From assembly GCA_018222805.1 (NCBI GenBank), contig JAAEZQ010000005.1:62001-126000 (forward strand): DNA of 64,000 nt, written 5' to 3'. Both the position numbers and the translations under genes were made by a program. Every line of letters starts with the position of its first letter. The first letter of the stretch is position 1. The notes under the pieces are model-generated. The model was not told where the DNA came from and searched no databases. It saw only the letters and a program-made list of their open reading frames with translations. Source of the DNA: Vibrionaceae bacterium. GTDB taxonomy: Bacteria > Pseudomonadota > Gammaproteobacteria > Enterobacterales > Vibrionaceae. Positions 7,344-15,926 of this stretch are shown in pieces.

Positions 7344-8342
7344 ATGGCGGCTTTTGGTACTGAGTTTATGCCTAGGATGGCATTAGCAACATTTGAAAAT
7401 AATCAATGGTCTGACACACAGATCGTTACATCAGACAGCATTTCACTTCATCCCGGCGCTCACGTATTGCATTACTCAAGCACTTGCTTTGAAGGTCTGA
7501 AAGCATTCCGTCACGAAGATGGCAGCGTACACATTTTCCGAATGGATCAAAACGTAGAGCGTTTTGCTCAAAGCAGTCAGCAACTCTCTTTGCCTGAGAT
7601 TGATAAAGAACAAGTATCAAAAATGATTGTTGATATTGTGTCTGAGTTCTCATCTGAAGTGCCTTTGCCACCAGGCTCAATGTACATTCGTCCCACTCAC
7701 ATTGGTACAGAGGCGGCAGTTGGTAAAGCAGCAGCACCATCACTTTCATCTATGCTATATATCCTACTTTCTCCGGTAGGTGATTATTTCTCCGGTGGTG
7801 CTCATGCATTACGTCTACTGCTAGATGAAACTGGCCAACGTTGTGCACCACACATGGGGATGATCAAAAGTGGTGGTAACTATGCCAGCGCGTTAGCGCC
7901 AACTTTAGAAGCGAAATCAAAGTACCAGGCAGACCAAGTTTTATTCTGTCCAAATGGCTATATTACAGAAACTGGGGCTGCTAACTTCCTTATAGTTGAT
8001 GGTAATGAAGTCATTACAAAAGCTTTAGACTCAAGCTTCTTACACGGGGTAACACGCTCGAGTATCCTAACAATTGCGAAAGATCTTGGTATGACCGTTA
8101 CAGAGCGTGAAGTCTCTGTTGAAGAATTGCTTGAGCGCGCAGCTAAACCGGGAGTGGAAGCGATGCTTTCCGGGACTGCGGCAGTGCTGACTTCAGTTGG
8201 CACACTTATCCACAACGGCCAAGAACACAAAGTTGGCAGTGGCGAAGCTGGTCCGGCCGCGAAAAAATTGCGTCAAGCGCTTAACGATATCCAGTGGGGT
8301 AAAGCGCCAGACACTCACAACTGGTTGACTAAGATTGCCTAA
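7344..8342 (+). CDS. ilvE: Branched-chain amino acid aminotransferase
   Basis: A 332-residue fold-type IV PLP enzyme that interconverts leucine, isoleucine and valine with their 2-oxo acids using 2-oxoglutarate. The PLP lysine lies in GMIKSGGNYASAL (about residue 175), and the class-IV signature ETGAANFLIV follows. The type matches the longer BCAT family rather than the short E. coli-like IlvE. ATG 7344 has AAGGAG upstream (about 7332-7337); an earlier in-frame TTG at 7323 would overlap that site. It stands alone, with a 460-base leader containing a long inverted repeat. Confidence 0.9.
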   Translation: MAAFGTEFMPRMALATFENNQWSDTQIVTSDSISLHPGAHVLHYSSTCFEGLKAFRHEDGSVHIFRMDQNVERFAQSSQQLSLPEIDKEQVSKMIVDIVSEFSSEVPLPPGSMYIRPTHIGTEAAVGKAAAPSLSSMLYILLSPVGDYFSGGAHALRLLLDETGQRCAPHMGMIKSGGNYASALAPTLEAKSKYQADQVLFCPNGYITETGAANFLIVDGNEVITKALDSSFLHGVTRSSILTIAKDLGMTVTEREVSVEELLERAAKPGVEAMLSGTAAVLTSVGTLIHNGQEHKVGSGEAGPAAKKLRQALNDIQWGKAPDTHNWLTKIA

Positions 8343-8371
8343 TGGTCAATTTGCTATAAGCCAGTAATTCA

Positions 8372-8404
8372 ATGAAGATGTGCTATGAAAATAGCCATCT
8401 TCAT
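8372..8404. terminator. Strong hairpin after ilvE
   Basis: ATGAAGATG-T-GCTAT-GAAA-ATAGC-CATCTTCAT gives a 14-pair stem with one bulge and a GAAA tetraloop. There is no long T run, so it may terminate weakly or protect the 3' end. It lies between convergent genes. Confidence 0.55.
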
Positions 8405-8454
8405 ATCAACTCCGTTTCCGTTGATCAGGCAAAAACATTAAGAAACGTTAGTTG

Positions 8455-9408
8455 TTAAGCTTCTCGAATATAACGCTCCCACATCGAAAACGCTCGTTCA
8501 TAAGCTTTCTCTCGGTCTTGCATTTCAGCAAAAAGTACCACTGTCATCGTTGCAATCACGGTATTTGCCATCTGTTTTAAATCTTCTTCTGCGGTATCAA
8601 ACGGACACAAAGAAGGTAGAGGGACTTCAGAAAGCATTTGCTCAGTCCAGTAATGTGAAGTAACACCACTGGTTTGACTTAGCCAAATTGTCTGGCTCAC
8701 TTTTGGGTTATATTCTGATTCACCAGATTGACCTTTGAAAGACACAACAGCGTGACGTGTTTGCCCAATTTCGTGCTCAACCTCAGCATGAAGCTGCTGA
8801 AACCCCGGATGAAAACTGCCGCGAACCCCAATGATCGCTTGCCCTGGGTTCAACGCTCGAACAACCGTATTGATCGGCGTTCTTAACCCATAGCGATTTT
8901 TCCAACCAATCATATTTTCAGCCTTTGGAGCAAAAACACTCAAAGGAAGATAAACAATGTTTTCTTTCTCAAGAATACGTTTAGCCTCTTCCGTTGAATG
9001 AGCTTTTTGAATATTAAGCTGACTCAGATAATCTTCTGCATGTTTGCGTCCAGACTGACGATCATGATAACCATGCATCAAAACTTTATAGCCGTTATCT
9101 GAAAGTATTTTTGCCGCAAGAAGGTGCCACGGTTGTCCCGCTGCTTGACGCTTACCGGCATAGCAAGGCCAGTCAATATCCGCACCTATTGCAGGCATAC
9201 GAGATTGAAACGCTTTTACAAAGCCCGCTATTTCTTGCTGGGTTTCGTTTTGCACTCGAATGAGCATCAATAGCATCGCCATTTGGTCATCATCAAACTC
9301 ATCGTTTAAGTATTCATCCATCACCTGATAAGCCTGGTCAAAATTAAGAGGTTTTCTACCTCGCTCACCGCGTCCTACCGTTCGGATACATTCCAAAATG
9401 CTACTCAT
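8455..9408 (-). CDS. ybiB: YbiB/TrpD2-like glycosyltransferase-family protein
   Basis: A 317-residue relative of anthranilate phosphoribosyltransferase. The helical N-terminal domain has the family's hinge pattern (DEFDDDQMAMLLMLIRVQNET), and the larger domain carries LMHGYHD and GLRTPINTVVRALNP. Family members of the YbiB/TrpD2 type lack the glycine-rich phosphoribosyl loop of true TrpD and, in E. coli, bind nucleic acids and are SOS-linked. No Trp operon is nearby, consistent with a non-biosynthetic role. The start ATG is unambiguous. Confidence 0.85.
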   Translation of the reverse strand: MSSILECIRTVGRGERGRKPLNFDQAYQVMDEYLNDEFDDDQMAMLLMLIRVQNETQQEIAGFVKAFQSRMPAIGADIDWPCYAGKRQAAGQPWHLLAAKILSDNGYKVLMHGYHDRQSGRKHAEDYLSQLNIQKAHSTEEAKRILEKENIVYLPLSVFAPKAENMIGWKNRYGLRTPINTVVRALNPGQAIIGVRGSFHPGFQQLHAEVEHEIGQTRHAVVSFKGQSGESEYNPKVSQTIWLSQTSGVTSHYWTEQMLSEVPLPSLCPFDTAEEDLKQMANTVIATMTVVLFAEMQDREKAYERAFSMWERYIREA

Positions 9409-9616
9409 ATTCCCTCGTATTGTCGGAGTTTTCTGTGTTCAATCATGCTTAACGTAGTTTTACCACGTTTCCCATCACAATCAATGCTAGACAGCTTCCC
9501 TCGAGCTCAATAGCTAAATCGTTGAGCTGATTGAGTGGTCTCACTTCAGGTTTACCTTCCTCGAAAGTCATTTAACTCATCATATAGTTAACTTTATATC
9601 GAGCGATGTTATATGC

Positions 9617-9744
9617 AAAAAAAACCTCTCCCGAACCGAGAGAGGCTGCACTGCCTTAAACGCTGTTAGTACATTTTAACAAAAGTAATACTCTATCCCG
9701 CTACTTCGCCTGCTAAGGAGAACGGTGCATCGAGTTAACGATGA
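9617..9744 (-). ncRNA. Candidate sigma-54-dependent small RNA
   Basis: The predicted transcript starts about 12 bases after the -12 element of a consensus sigma-54 promoter and ends at a strong terminator: CCTCTC/GAGAGG stem (9625-9630 with 9640-9645) plus eight U residues. That gives an RNA of about 128 nt. A 5' hairpin ATCG-TTAACT-CGAT lies at its start. No reading frame with a ribosome site lies inside it. It does not contain the Qrr core I know from Vibrio. It is transcribed away from the serine transporter gene and terminates about 200 bases before ybiB. Confidence 0.65.
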
Positions 9745-9754
9745 ACACTTGTGT

Positions 9755-9770
9755 TGCAATCGGAGTGCCA
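9755..9770 (-). promoter_or_regulatory. Sigma-54 (RpoN) promoter
   Basis: Minus strand TGGCAC-TCCGA-TTGCA matches the -24/-12 consensus TGGCAC-N5-TTGCW in every defined position, with GG-N10-GC spacing. It points at the small RNA. Confidence 0.8.
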
Positions 9771-9835
9771 ACTTTCATATCCATTAAATAACAATGGCTT
9801 ATTGATTTTAAAATAGTTAACCCTCAGCTCTTTGC

Positions 9836-9871
9836 GCACTGATAGAGTGCAAATGGCACTCATTATCGTGC
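9836..9871. promoter_or_regulatory. Two NtrC-like upstream activating sites
   Basis: GCAC-N7-GTGC at 9836-9850 has the spacing of the NtrC sites at glnA. A second copy, GCAC-N8-GTGC, lies at 9856-9871. Their centres are about 20 bases apart (two helical turns), 75 and 95 bases upstream of the -24 element. Another enhancer-binding protein remains possible. Confidence 0.55.
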
Positions 9872-10226
9872 AGATATCCTTCATCCGATCAATACCACTC
9901 TGAATGCAGGATTTTGAAACAGATTGGTTTGTGTTGCTTAACCATCAAATTTCAAATTCTGGAAGAAGGTGAATTTGCAGATTATTCTTTCATGTTTAAA
10001 TTTTAAACACAAAATCAAAAACCATAAAATATATTTAAAATAACACATTACTCCAAATGTGAAACACTTAATCTATACAATAAACTGCTTTTTTAAAAAA
10101 TTCATGGTTTGATAATTTACTGTCATGTCTTTTTTGCAGAATGATTCACCACCTTCTTAATGTGATAACAATCACTAAAAAATATACCATCTGCCACATT
10201 ATTATTTATATAAAGGCAAATCTTAA

Positions 10227-11471
10227 GTGGAAGAATCTCAAAAAACCTTAAGTTATAGTGAGTTAAACACAACAACCTGGTCCAAGCATGATACACATTG
10301 GGTACTGAGTCTATTTGGTACGGCTGTAGGTGCTGGCATTTTATTCCTGCCAATTAACTTAGGTATTGGCGGATTTTGGCCTTTAGTAACTATGGCTATC
10401 CTCGCCTTCCCAATGACATACTTGGCACACCGAGGCTTAGCTCGATTTGTTTTATCTTCAAAGATTAAAAACGCCGACTTTACAGACGTGGTAGAAGAAC
10501 ACTTTGGCGCAAAATCGGGGCGCGCAATTTCACTACTGTATTTTTTGTCTATCTTTCCGATCCTTCTGATCTATGGCGTGGGAATTACCAACACAGTTGA
10601 TAGTTTTATGGTGAACCAGGCAGGCATGGAGTCACTACCTAGACCTATGCTCTCAGGCATTCTCGTATTTGGCTTGATCGCTATTATGATGGCTGGCGAG
10701 AAAGCGATGTTAAGAGCATTCGCTGTTATGGTTTACCCGTTAGTTGCTATTCTCGCCTTTCTCTCTTTTTATCTGATGCCGAACTGGACGATGCCAGTTT
10801 TAGATGTACCGGAAGCATCTTCATTCGCAAACACGATGTGGTTGGCAGTACCTGTCGTCATTTTCTCTTTTAGCCACGCAGCAGCCATATCAAGCTTTGC
10901 TAACGTGCAACGACGCCATTACGGTAAAAATGCGGATTTCAAAACTGAAACGATTCTACGTCGCACGAGTGTCATGCTTATCGCATTCGTACTACTGTTT
11001 GTCTTTTCGTGTGTGTTGGCACTCTCACCAGAGCAATTGGCTGAGGCCAAAGCACAAAACGTATCAGTGCTTTCCTATTTAGCAAACGCGACAGACAATC
11101 CATTTATTGCGACGTTAGGACCTTTGGTTGCTTTTGTTGCAATCACTTCTTCTTTCCTTGGTCACTTTTTAGGTGCACGAGAAAGCCTGAATGGATTACT
11201 AACGAAAAATTCAAACCTACCTCAACGCCGTGCGGATAAGATTAGTGTTGCTGTGCTGTTTATTTCAATCTGGATAGCAGCCATTATGAACCCGAGTATT
11301 CTTGGTATGATGGAAGCACTTTCAGGTCCGGTTATCGCAATGATCCTATTTATCATGCCAATGATCGCAGTGTATAAAATTGAGTCTTTGAAGCAGTATC
11401 GTGGGAAGCTATCCACTTACTTTATTTTAATGACAGGCGTTGTTGCAGTGAGTGCTTTAATTTTTAGCTAA
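10227..11471 (+). CDS. HAAAP-family serine/threonine-type amino acid permease
   Basis: A 414-residue inner-membrane transporter with about 11 hydrophobic segments. It starts with the family pattern HWVLSLFGTAVGAGILFLPINLG (about 21-43), the unwound first helix that binds amino acid and cation. It resembles SdaC-type serine permeases of the hydroxy/aromatic amino acid permease family, which import serine with protons or sodium. The GTG start at 10227 is the only plausible one, since no in-frame ATG precedes the conserved helix. Upstream 9872-10226 is AT-rich promoter DNA. The exact substrate cannot be read from sequence. Confidence 0.85.
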   Translation: MEESQKTLSYSELNTTTWSKHDTHWVLSLFGTAVGAGILFLPINLGIGGFWPLVTMAILAFPMTYLAHRGLARFVLSSKIKNADFTDVVEEHFGAKSGRAISLLYFLSIFPILLIYGVGITNTVDSFMVNQAGMESLPRPMLSGILVFGLIAIMMAGEKAMLRAFAVMVYPLVAILAFLSFYLMPNWTMPVLDVPEASSFANTMWLAVPVVIFSFSHAAAISSFANVQRRHYGKNADFKTETILRRTSVMLIAFVLLFVFSCVLALSPEQLAEAKAQNVSVLSYLANATDNPFIATLGPLVAFVAITSSFLGHFLGARESLNGLLTKNSNLPQRRADKISVAVLFISIWIAAIMNPSILGMMEALSGPVIAMILFIMPMIAVYKIESLKQYRGKLSTYFILMTGVVAVSALIFS

Positions 11472-11492
11472 CAGAATTTAACTGAGTTGAGG

Positions 11493-11536
11493 TTCAGGGG
11501 AATACCTTATTAAACATTTAAGGTAATTCCCTGAAG
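11493..11536 (+). terminator. Long hairpin after the permease gene
   Basis: TTCAGGG-GAATACCTT pairs with AAGGTAATTC-CCTGAA around a short AT-rich loop. It lacks a clear T run. Confidence 0.55.
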
Positions 11537-11580
11537 TTTGCATTGTTTTCTGTGTAGAAACTGATTGTCCTACAACTCTA

Positions 11581-11679
11581 TTAGATAAGAGCGAAAATAC
11601 CCGCCATCATAATTACTGAGGCGATGCAGGTACGGCCAATAATACCGAAGTGTGAAGGTTGAATCATTTCATTGTGCAT
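11581..11679 (-). CDS. Small membrane protein (32 aa)
   Basis: A 32-codon frame with a strong AGGAG ribosome site seven bases before its ATG. The product begins MHNEMIQPSHFGIIGRTC and ends in a hydrophobic helix (IASVIMMAGIFALI), typical of single-helix bacterial small proteins. I do not recognise it. A sequence close to both FNR and CRP boxes lies about 145 bases upstream. Too short for most gene callers; the ribosome site and the composition are the evidence. Confidence 0.55.
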   Translation of the reverse strand: MHNEMIQPSHFGIIGRTCIASVIMMAGIFALI

Positions 11680-11820
11680 AAGCAATCTCCTGTTTGCTGT
11701 ATTAAGCCTTTTATTAACGGCTTAATAACACTATGTCTAAGTTAAAGTTTTTTTACAACCCACATCTAGATTAAGTTTTTATTACAGAAAACGGTCATTT
11801 TTGATATCGAAACGGATTTT

Positions 11821-11834
11821 GTGATATAGATCAA
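11821..11834 (-). promoter_or_regulatory. FNR/CRP-like box
   Basis: Minus strand TTGATCTATATCAC matches FNR TTGAT-N4-ATCAA in nine of ten defined positions. With its flank TGTTGATCTATATCACA it also resembles a CRP site. It is placed to control the 32-residue protein gene. Confidence 0.5.
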
Positions 11835-11944
11835 CACAGATTCACTCATCATTATTAACCATAAACTTGAATAAAATATGTTTCCAACTAACTTTTCAAC
11901 AGGTTAACTTCATGCACTAATAACCCATCATTCCTTAAGCGCTC

Positions 11945-12874
11945 TCACTTTTCGAAAAGGATCACTTCTGTCCTTAAGTTCGCTTGTTCAGTCTCTGCTG
12001 GGCTATTTAAGTAACGTTCAATTCCAAGAGGTTTGCTCTTCACTTTAATCCCATTATTGCGGGTTAAATTAATTGCCATCGCCCAGGCATTACCCAGTAG
12101 TTGATATTCTCCTCGATGCTCCACCACAAATGTCTCACACGCTTGTATTGTCCCAGTAACAAACCCTTCTGGTACAGCAATGAGGCTATCTACTGGCAGA
12201 CATGTAATAAATTCAAACTGACCTAGCTTCATATCCATTGAGAGGTAGTAACAAAACATCGCACCATTCACTGACAGATGTTCAGCTGCCGCCATTTCTT
12301 TCAATCGGATTATATGTTCGCTTATGGTAGCACCCAGCTCGGGAATTGTTCCTGCCCCCTGCATACCAACATAGTGAATGGTTGGCTGTTTGCGATTAGC
12401 TATCTCTACAAGTTTTGACCGTACTTGCCCGGTTTCTAGTTGGCTTTTAAGCATTTTTAGGCCACGGTCAAAATCCATTGATATCATTGACCTGAAGAAG
12501 CCTTTAAGGAAAAACAGATGCCACGGAACGGATGAATGCATTTGCCATTCAACTAAACAGCCTTTTTGTGACGGCGTCACTATTAGTGTTACTTTACCAT
12601 TACTTTTCATCGGTCGGAAAAAGTGAAGTTCCATATCCAAGCGGTGCTCCTGGGTACTCTCTAGCACAATGGAGCCAGAACCTATGCGCTGACCATTCCA
12701 CTCGTAGGCTGCTCCTACATGCCCTTGCTCTCCAAGATAAGTGCGTTCACAGCTTGGTTCGAGAATGACCCACGGAGACCATTCTGGCCAGTTTTTAAAA
12801 TCCTTCAGGTAGTCGATAATTTCTTTTTGAGACTTTTCGATTTCAATACTTCTGCTGACCAAATATGAAAGCAT
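11945..12874 (-). CDS. SRPBCC domain plus GyrI-like effector-binding protein
   Basis: A 309-residue cytosolic protein of two domains. Residues about 1-150 form a START/polyketide-cyclase (SRPBCC) ligand pocket (IEIEKSQKEIIDYLKDFKNWPEWSPW). Residues about 165-309 form a GyrI/BacR-like small-molecule-binding domain (GTIPELGATISEHIIRL... ending ERYLNSP). There is no DNA-binding domain, so it is a ligand-binding rather than a regulatory protein. The same two-domain layout is common in gammaproteobacteria; the substrate is unknown to me. Confidence 0.8.
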   Translation of the reverse strand: MLSYLVSRSIEIEKSQKEIIDYLKDFKNWPEWSPWVILEPSCERTYLGEQGHVGAAYEWNGQRIGSGSIVLESTQEHRLDMELHFFRPMKSNGKVTLIVTPSQKGCLVEWQMHSSVPWHLFFLKGFFRSMISMDFDRGLKMLKSQLETGQVRSKLVEIANRKQPTIHYVGMQGAGTIPELGATISEHIIRLKEMAAAEHLSVNGAMFCYYLSMDMKLGQFEFITCLPVDSLIAVPEGFVTGTIQACETFVVEHRGEYQLLGNAWAMAINLTRNNGIKVKSKPLGIERYLNSPAETEQANLRTEVILFEK

Positions 12875-13029
12875 ACTGACTCCTTGAGTTTCTAATTCGC
12901 TCTATTCAGTCTACTTCAAATTCTGGTTTTTACTGGTTTCACTGTATGTTAGAAGCAGAACGATTTTCCTTACTAACAAACTCACATAACTCAATTACAC
13001 TTTAATTATGTTTAACCCCAACGGTGACA

Positions 13030-13317
13030 ATGATGAAGAAATGTAATTTAGCTCTGGTGATCCTTCTATTCGGCTCAACAGCAACATATGCGGGAGTCCT
13101 TGACCCAGACTGTGATGCTGGCAAGGCAGCGAAAGCCGCAGCAACCAAAGCGGTGGTTGGTGTTGGTGGACGCTGTACACCTAAAGAAGCATTAAAAGAT
13201 ACAGCAGCTGATAAGGTCCCAGATGACGGGATTGCAGGCAAAGCCGTTGATGCGGTCACACCTGAAAAAGAAAAGAAAACAGTCAAAGATGTAACTAAAA
13301 AGCTGACTAAAGATTAG
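13030..13317 (+). CDS. Small secreted lysine/alanine-rich protein
   Basis: A protein of about 95 residues with a signal peptide (MKKCNLALVILLFGSTATYAG, cleavage near TYA-G). The mature part starts VLDPDCDAGKAAKAAATKA and ends in a strongly charged EKEKKTVKDVTKKLTKD. Two mature cysteines (DPDC and GRC) could form a disulfide. Two adjacent ATGs (13030 and 13033) are possible starts. Unknown function; it is followed by a terminator and looks like a one-gene unit. Confidence 0.7.
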   Translation: MMKKCNLALVILLFGSTATYAGVLDPDCDAGKAAKAAATKAVVGVGGRCTPKEALKDTAADKVPDDGIAGKAVDAVTPEKEKKTVKDVTKKLTKD

Positions 13318-13337
13318 ATCTCTAGTGTATAGATAGC

Positions 13338-13363
13338 AAAAGAGCGTCAATTGACGCTCTTTT
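13338..13363. terminator. Bidirectional terminator
   Basis: AAAAGAGCGTCAATTGACGCTCTTTT is a perfect palindrome with A and T runs on both sides. It serves the convergent genes on either side. Confidence 0.9.
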
Positions 13364-13385
13364 GTTTTACGTTTCAAATTGCGCG

Positions 13386-14450
13386 CTATGCCGCTTCTTT
13401 TTCACCAATCCAGTGGTAGTGGTGATTCGCTTTTTTACCTACTAGGCCCTGCTCTGCAAGCGTTTCAAAAACGTTGTCCACCTCTTCAGCTGATAGCTTA
13501 AACTGCTTTGCTACCGCCTTTTTAGTGCAGGTAACCTGACGCGTACTGAGTGCATCACTGACTTGTTCGAACAGAGTTTTTTTCTCTTCAGGCTCTTCGA
13601 TTTCTGTTGGCTCTGGTTCTGGTGACGCTTTCACCAATGGTTCTTGGTCTTCTTTAATGTGAGGAAGGTAGCCCGCAGGCTCTGGTTCGATATCTCGAAT
13701 TCGTTCTAGCCTAATCCCATCGTAACGTCGGTAGAAGTAACGAAAACGTTGTTCTTCACCAATCAACCCAACAAAGAACGCGGCAAAGAAGTCAAGCAGA
13801 ATAGATAGGAACACAACCAGACCAAGTTGTGCATATTGAGAACTCGTACCAAATGCTTTCGCTAAGCTATCGATCAATCCGATGACTGAACCTTGAGTCA
13901 CTGGTGGTAAGCTGTCACGCTCCATCGCTAACTTCTGCTGCTCTTCACGCAGTGTTTTGTTTTGCTCCTGAATTCGCGTTACACCTGTTGCAATACGTTC
14001 CATCTCGATATATTTCTGAGCAGCAATATTGTTCAGCTCGATCTGTTTGTCGATCGCCTCTATTTGACGGTTAAACGCTTCTACTTTTGCCTGCTCTACC
14101 GAGATATGGCTTTGAGCGCTATTAGTGGCGCTATTTATCCCGCCAATACTACCGCCGATGGAGATAGCAGCAAGCACGGAGTAAAACACCAATGCGGTAA
14201 TCGCACCAGAATAGTTCCTGTGAGCACGACGTTCGCCATACTCATACCAGGCATAGAACTTACCGGCTTCGAATATGATAGCCAGACCACCAAACAAAGT
14301 CTGCATCATCGGGTTTTCGTCTATAGACAAAAACAGCAAAAGAGAAAAAATGGTCGATGCTAATATCGCCGCCCCCGTGAATGCGTAAACACTCACCATG
14401 GCAAAACGACCTTTAGGGTATCGAAACTCGATCTGTTGTTCGTATTTCAT
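13386..14450 (-). CDS. Membrane protein with coiled coil and C-terminal winged-helix-like domain
   Basis: A 354-residue protein with two hydrophobic segments near residues 18-45 and 85-103, a periplasmic or cytosolic coiled coil (about 115-185, with the INSATNSAQSHISVEQAKVEAF segment), and another membrane segment near 205-230. A proline/glutamate-rich linker (about 265-292) leads to a C-terminal winged-helix-like domain (LFEQVSDALSTRQVTCTKKAVAKQF). I do not know the family's function. A C-terminal domain of this type on a membrane protein suggests signalling or scaffolding, but that is inference. Confidence 0.6.
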   Translation of the reverse strand: MKYEQQIEFRYPKGRFAMVSVYAFTGAAILASTIFSLLLFLSIDENPMMQTLFGGLAIIFEAGKFYAWYEYGERRAHRNYSGAITALVFYSVLAAISIGGSIGGINSATNSAQSHISVEQAKVEAFNRQIEAIDKQIELNNIAAQKYIEMERIATGVTRIQEQNKTLREEQQKLAMERDSLPPVTQGSVIGLIDSLAKAFGTSSQYAQLGLVVFLSILLDFFAAFFVGLIGEEQRFRYFYRRYDGIRLERIRDIEPEPAGYLPHIKEDQEPLVKASPEPEPTEIEEPEEKKTLFEQVSDALSTRQVTCTKKAVAKQFKLSAEEVDNVFETLAEQGLVGKKANHHYHWIGEKEAA

Positions 14451-14835
14451 TGGAGAAATTTCTTAAGATTGCGCGGCCAATAATTCACTAAGACACGCTC
14501 AGGGATATAACAAAGGTGGGAGAGAATACCGTATCCTGTATTAAATTACTGTCATATTTGCGTTAATGGCAAACAAGTGCAGAATAGATGCACATTTTGA
14601 GTTGATATCCCGCAAATCCAGCACGCTAATTCACCAGCCACTTATCGCAAGCCCAGTACTGACAACACATTAAATACAGACTTTGACTAACGGTGGCGCT
14701 CATTCGCATGCTCACACCACCAGCCAGCCAGACACAAATAAAACACAGTTGAATCACCTTTTATCTATCTTATCATTACATTTTCAGGGATATTTGTTAG
14801 TATCCTGCGCCGAGCGACAACAATTAAAAAGCCAT

Positions 14836-15297
14836 ATGGAAATGACTCAGACATCGCAGAAAACGCAACGCGTAGCCGCTTTGGCGGTCATCTTCGCCGT
14901 GCTGTTTCAACTCTATCTCGCTTCGACTGCAGTACTTAACCCAAGAAATGTACACAACAAAAACTGGCTAAGCGAAATTCAAAACGAAAAAGTACTGCTT
15001 TGTACTGCGGATGGTTTTAAGTGGGTCGACATCAACACGCTGATTGCCGCTAACAACCATGCCTCTTCACCGCTTATCCATGACCTCAACTTACATGAAA
15101 GTTTTCAGTTTGAGTGTCCTCTACTTCAAGCAGTGCAGTTTTTCTTGCTGTGCGCGATTGGCCTTTACTTAGGCACTATCCATTGGTTCCGGCGTGTTAA
15201 ACACTCACTGATTCCATATCAATATACTCATTCCGGAAGATTGGTTTACAAGCATCTCGCCCCAAAGCAATCTCCACCTTGTATTTTCCCTGCCTGA
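14836..15297 (+). CDS. DUF2946-like small membrane protein near copper chaperone
   Basis: A protein of about 153 residues from ATG 14836. An upstream in-frame extension to 14683 exists but has no signal or conserved content. A hydrophobic N-terminus (AALAVIFAVLFQLYLAST) is followed by the ILLCTADG-like segment VLLCTADGFKWVDI and a FECPLL motif, both typical of DUF2946 proteins, which often sit in copper-homeostasis loci. A second hydrophobic segment is at about 113-131. The neighbour is a PCu(A)C copper chaperone, supporting a copper-related role. Confidence 0.55.
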   Translation: MEMTQTSQKTQRVAALAVIFAVLFQLYLASTAVLNPRNVHNKNWLSEIQNEKVLLCTADGFKWVDINTLIAANNHASSPLIHDLNLHESFQFECPLLQAVQFFLLCAIGLYLGTIHWFRRVKHSLIPYQYTHSGRLVYKHLAPKQSPPCIFPA

Positions 15298-15388
15298 TCT
15301 CGTAACAAGCGTTCAGGTTCAAAACAACAATAACCCCTATCCTATTTTTGGTAAGGGGTGATCATTATCTTTCAAAAGGAAAATACCC

Positions 15389-15862
15389 ATGTTTAAACAG
15401 ATTAAAACCCTTGCTATTACTTTTGCAGCTCTCATTATGAGCCCAGTCAGCCTAGCTCACGAATATGAAGCGAGTCAGATTCATATTGATCACCCATGGA
15501 GCCGTGAAGCACCACCCAATGCACCTGTTATTGGCGGTTTCTTACAACTCAACAACCACGGTGAGACAGAGGACGCATTGATTGCGGCAGAAAGTCCTAT
15601 CGCAGGACGCATAGAACTTCACAATCACATTATGGAAGATGGTGTGATGAAGATGGTGAAGGTTAACGAAATTAACGTCCCTGCAAAAGGTTCGGTGGCA
15701 CTGGAGCCAGGAAGCTTTCATTTGATGATTTTTAACCCAAATCAGATGCTAAAAGAAGGTGATCGCTTCCCGATGACGCTAACGTTTAAAAACGCGGGTA
15801 AAGTGGACGTAGAGATAGCCGTCGAAAACAAAGGTCATATGGAAAAGCATATGAACCATTAA
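15389..15862 (+). CDS. Periplasmic copper chaperone PCu(A)C
   Basis: A 157-residue protein with a signal peptide (about 1-23, ending SLAHE). The family's copper-binding motif H-(M)-x10-M-x21-H-x-M is seen in the ELHNHIMEDGVMKM...GSFHLMIF region (about 78-120). It binds Cu(I) and passes it to the CuA centre of cytochrome oxidase, or more generally buffers periplasmic copper. A histidine/methionine-rich tail (HMEKHMNH) adds further ligands. AAAAGGAAAA precedes ATG 15389. Confidence 0.9.
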   Translation: MFKQIKTLAITFAALIMSPVSLAHEYEASQIHIDHPWSREAPPNAPVIGGFLQLNNHGETEDALIAAESPIAGRIELHNHIMEDGVMKMVKVNEINVPAKGSVALEPGSFHLMIFNPNQMLKEGDRFPMTLTFKNAGKVDVEIAVENKGHMEKHMNH

Positions 15863-15888
15863 TCGCCCGCAATGTAATGGATACAAAG

Positions 15889-15915
15889 AGCCCGACCAAT
15901 TGGTCGGGCTTTTTT
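15889..15915. terminator. Bidirectional terminator
   Basis: AGCCCGACCAATTGGTCGGGCT followed by a T run. It is shared by the copper chaperone gene and the convergent Hsp70 gene. Confidence 0.92.
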
Positions 15916-15926
15916 CGTTATGTAGA

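Noticed and set aside
9617..9744. Qrr quorum-sensing small RNA
   Set aside because: Qrr genes are also sigma-54-dependent, but the conserved Qrr core sequence is absent.
9709..9783. 23-codon frame (minus strand) overlapping the sigma-54 promoter
   Set aside because: Its start lies upstream of the predicted transcription start and overlaps the -24/-12 elements, so it would not be in this RNA.
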